Notes under the pieces: generated by a model
What the model was told of the DNA's origin: nothing
The model's database searches: none
Seen by the model: only the letters and a program-made list of their open reading frames with translations
In this document: one piece after another, positions 4,992 to 6,153 of the stretch
How the letters are laid out: the number at the start of each line of letters is the position of its first letter
Position numbering within the stretch: position 1 is the stretch's first letter
Source: CAIOGO01 sp964447445
GTDB lineage: Bacteria; Bipolaricaulota; Bipolaricaulia; UBA7950; UBA9294
Direction: 5' to 3'
NCBI GenBank assembly: GCA_964447445.1
Contig: CAYUSW010000012.1
Coordinates: 1 to 6,153, forward strand
Length of the DNA stretch: 6,153 bases
Program-made: the position numbers and the translations under genes

Positions 4992-6153
4992 GGCTCGCAC
5001 GCAGGAAGGGCAGGCAAGAGCCGGCGCCTCGGGTCCTTCGCCGCGCATGCCGGGACCCGGGCCGCGCGGGCACGGCGAGATGATGGCCTTGGAGCGCGCG
5101 AAGAACGCTCGCGGTACCTTGCGAAGGCTGATTCAGTACGCTGCCCCCCATCGGGCGGCGCTCGCCGCCGTGATCGCTCTGGCCGCCATCAGCACAGGGA
5201 CGGGCCTTGCGGGACCCTACCTGATGGGGAAGGGGATCGACGCGATCCTCGACATCGCCAGGCATCAGGCGGGCAGCGATGCCTTGCTCCGAATCATCCT
5301 CTGGATGATCGGCGTCTACGCGGTGTCGTGGGTCGCGGGCGCCATCCAGGGATGGATCGTGGCGTCGGTGGCGCAGAAGATGATGCGGACGCTGCGCGGG
5401 GAGTTGTTCGATCATCTGCAGACCCTGTCTCTGCGCTTCTTCGACTCTCGGACGGCGGGCGAACTGATGAGCCGTCTCACAAACGACATGGATGCGATCA
5501 GCCGGGTCCTGTCGCAGAACGTGACCCAGCTCTTCTCGGGGATCCTCACGATCGTCGGCGTGCTTGTGATCATGTTCGTTCTGAACCCGCTCCTCGCGCT
5601 GGGGAGTCTCGTTGCGTTTCCGCTGATGATCGGCCTGGTGGGACTGGTCGGTTCGAAGACCCGGAAGGCGTTCCGCGGCTACCAGGCGAGCCTCGGTACG
5701 CTGAACGGGATCCTTGAGGAGACATACAGCGGGCAGCGCGTCGTCATGGCCTATGGACAGCAGGACGCCATCCTGCGGAAGTTCGATGATGCAAACGCAG
5801 TGGTCCGCAAGGTGGGGACGCATGCGATGACGTACTCGCTCCTCGTCATGCCGATGATGGGCATCTTGTCGAACGCCAACATCGCCATCGTCGCCGGTCT
5901 CGGCGGATGGATGACGATCGCGGGGCTGGCCACCGTGGGCACGATTGCGTCGTTCATCGGGTACTCGGGGCGGTTTGCCGAGCCGCTGAGGATGCTTGGC
6001 GACCTGTACAACCAAGTCCAGGCGGCGGTGGCTGGCGCGGAGCGAATCTTCGGCGTCCTCGACACGGCGCCCGATCAGACGGACGCGCCCGACGTTGTGG
6101 AGTTGGGACGGATCGAGGGAGACGTTGCGTTCAAGGAAGTAACGTTCTCGTAC
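4984..6153 (+). CDS. ABC exporter half-transporter, TM288/LmrD-like partner subunit (3' truncated)
   Basis: This frame stays open from the GTG at 4984 to the window edge, giving 390 codons without a stop. It encodes the membrane domain of a second type IV ABC exporter half. Residues 1-44 form a Gly/Pro/Arg-rich cytoplasmic extension. Helices lie at about 57-78, 101-123, 183-200, 202-223, 283-306 and 314-330. Matches to TM288-type subunits as I recall them include RRLIQYAAPHR (47-57), RFFDSRTAGELMSRLTND (151-168), LNGILEETYSGQRVV (240-254), VGTIASFIGYSGRF (318-331) and ASAERIF-like AGAERIF (350-356). The window ends at the A-loop tyrosine (Tyr390), so Walker A, signature, Walker B and switch His are not visible. 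The start overlaps the previous stop by 8 bases (4984-4991), typical of obligate partner subunits. From the family I infer that the missing domain has a normal Walker B Glu and His but a degenerate signature, completing one active and one inactive ATP site. Confidence 0.92.
   Translation, partial: MAEARTQEGQARAGASGPSPRMPGPGPRGHGEMMALERAKNARGTLRRLIQYAAPHRAALAAVIALAAISTGTGLAGPYLMGKGIDAILDIARHQAGSDALLRIILWMIGVYAVSWVAGAIQGWIVASVAQKMMRTLRGELFDHLQTLSLRFFDSRTAGELMSRLTNDMDAISRVLSQNVTQLFSGILTIVGVLVIMFVLNPLLALGSLVAFPLMIGLVGLVGSKTRKAFRGYQASLGTLNGILEETYSGQRVVMAYGQQDAILRKFDDANAVVRKVGTHAMTYSLLVMPMMGILSNANIAIVAGLGGWMTIAGLATVGTIASFIGYSGRFAEPLRMLGDLYNQVQAAVAGAERIFGVLDTAPDQTDAPDVVELGRIEGDVAFKEVTFSY

Noticed and set aside
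4801..6015. Long minus-strand open frame (404 codons) opposite the end of the first and most of the second ABC gene
   Set aside because: Its composition is dominated by Arg, His, Asp and Pro and no family is recognisable. The plus-strand frame from 4984 encodes a clear ABC membrane domain.

Overview
The window is ordinary, gene-dense bacterial chromosome. It is GC-rich, with frequent GTG starts, strong Shine-Dalgarno sites and short or overlapping gene junctions. I cannot name the phylum. The flavoprotein with a cysteine cluster and the heterodimeric ABC exporter of the Thermotoga TM287/288 kind suggest an anaerobic or deep-branching bacterium, but this is inference. I see no rRNA, tRNA, CRISPR array, insertion sequence or phage gene.

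Region 1 (1-1489, plus strand): the C-terminal end of a UvrD/PcrA-type superfamily 1 helicase, cut by the window edge, is followed 30 bases later by a complete ten-helix DMT/EamA family transporter. The two probably share a transcript. Region 2 (1506-2072, minus strand): a flavodoxin-fold NAD(P)H-dependent reductase or iron-sulfur flavoprotein converges on the transporter, with only 16 bases between the stop codons. Its four-cysteine motif has an unusually long last spacer, apparently caused by a 9-base repeat.

Region 3 (2073-2323): a 251-base divergent intergenic region with two GC-rich hairpins and a plausible promoter for the next gene. Region 4 (2324-2581, plus): an 85-residue DUF4282 membrane protein of unknown function.

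Region 5 (2643-6153, plus): the most informative part, a self-contained efflux module. A near-consensus sigma-70 promoter carries two SlyA/MarR-type palindromes (TTAG-N4-CTAA) centred 30 bases apart, one over the -10 region and one directly before the start codon. It drives a MarR-family regulator, then the two halves of an ABC exporter joined by 4-base and 8-base overlaps. The first half has a degenerate ATPase site: Asp replaces the catalytic Glu, and Gln replaces the switch His. This is the pattern of TM287-type subunits. The second half has a TM288-like membrane domain and runs off the window just before its Walker A motif. The likely logic is that MarR represses its own operon until an amphipathic or toxic ligand releases it, and the heterodimeric pump then exports that compound.

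I did not find a clearly novel system. The best leads are the double operator and the expanded cysteine spacer.
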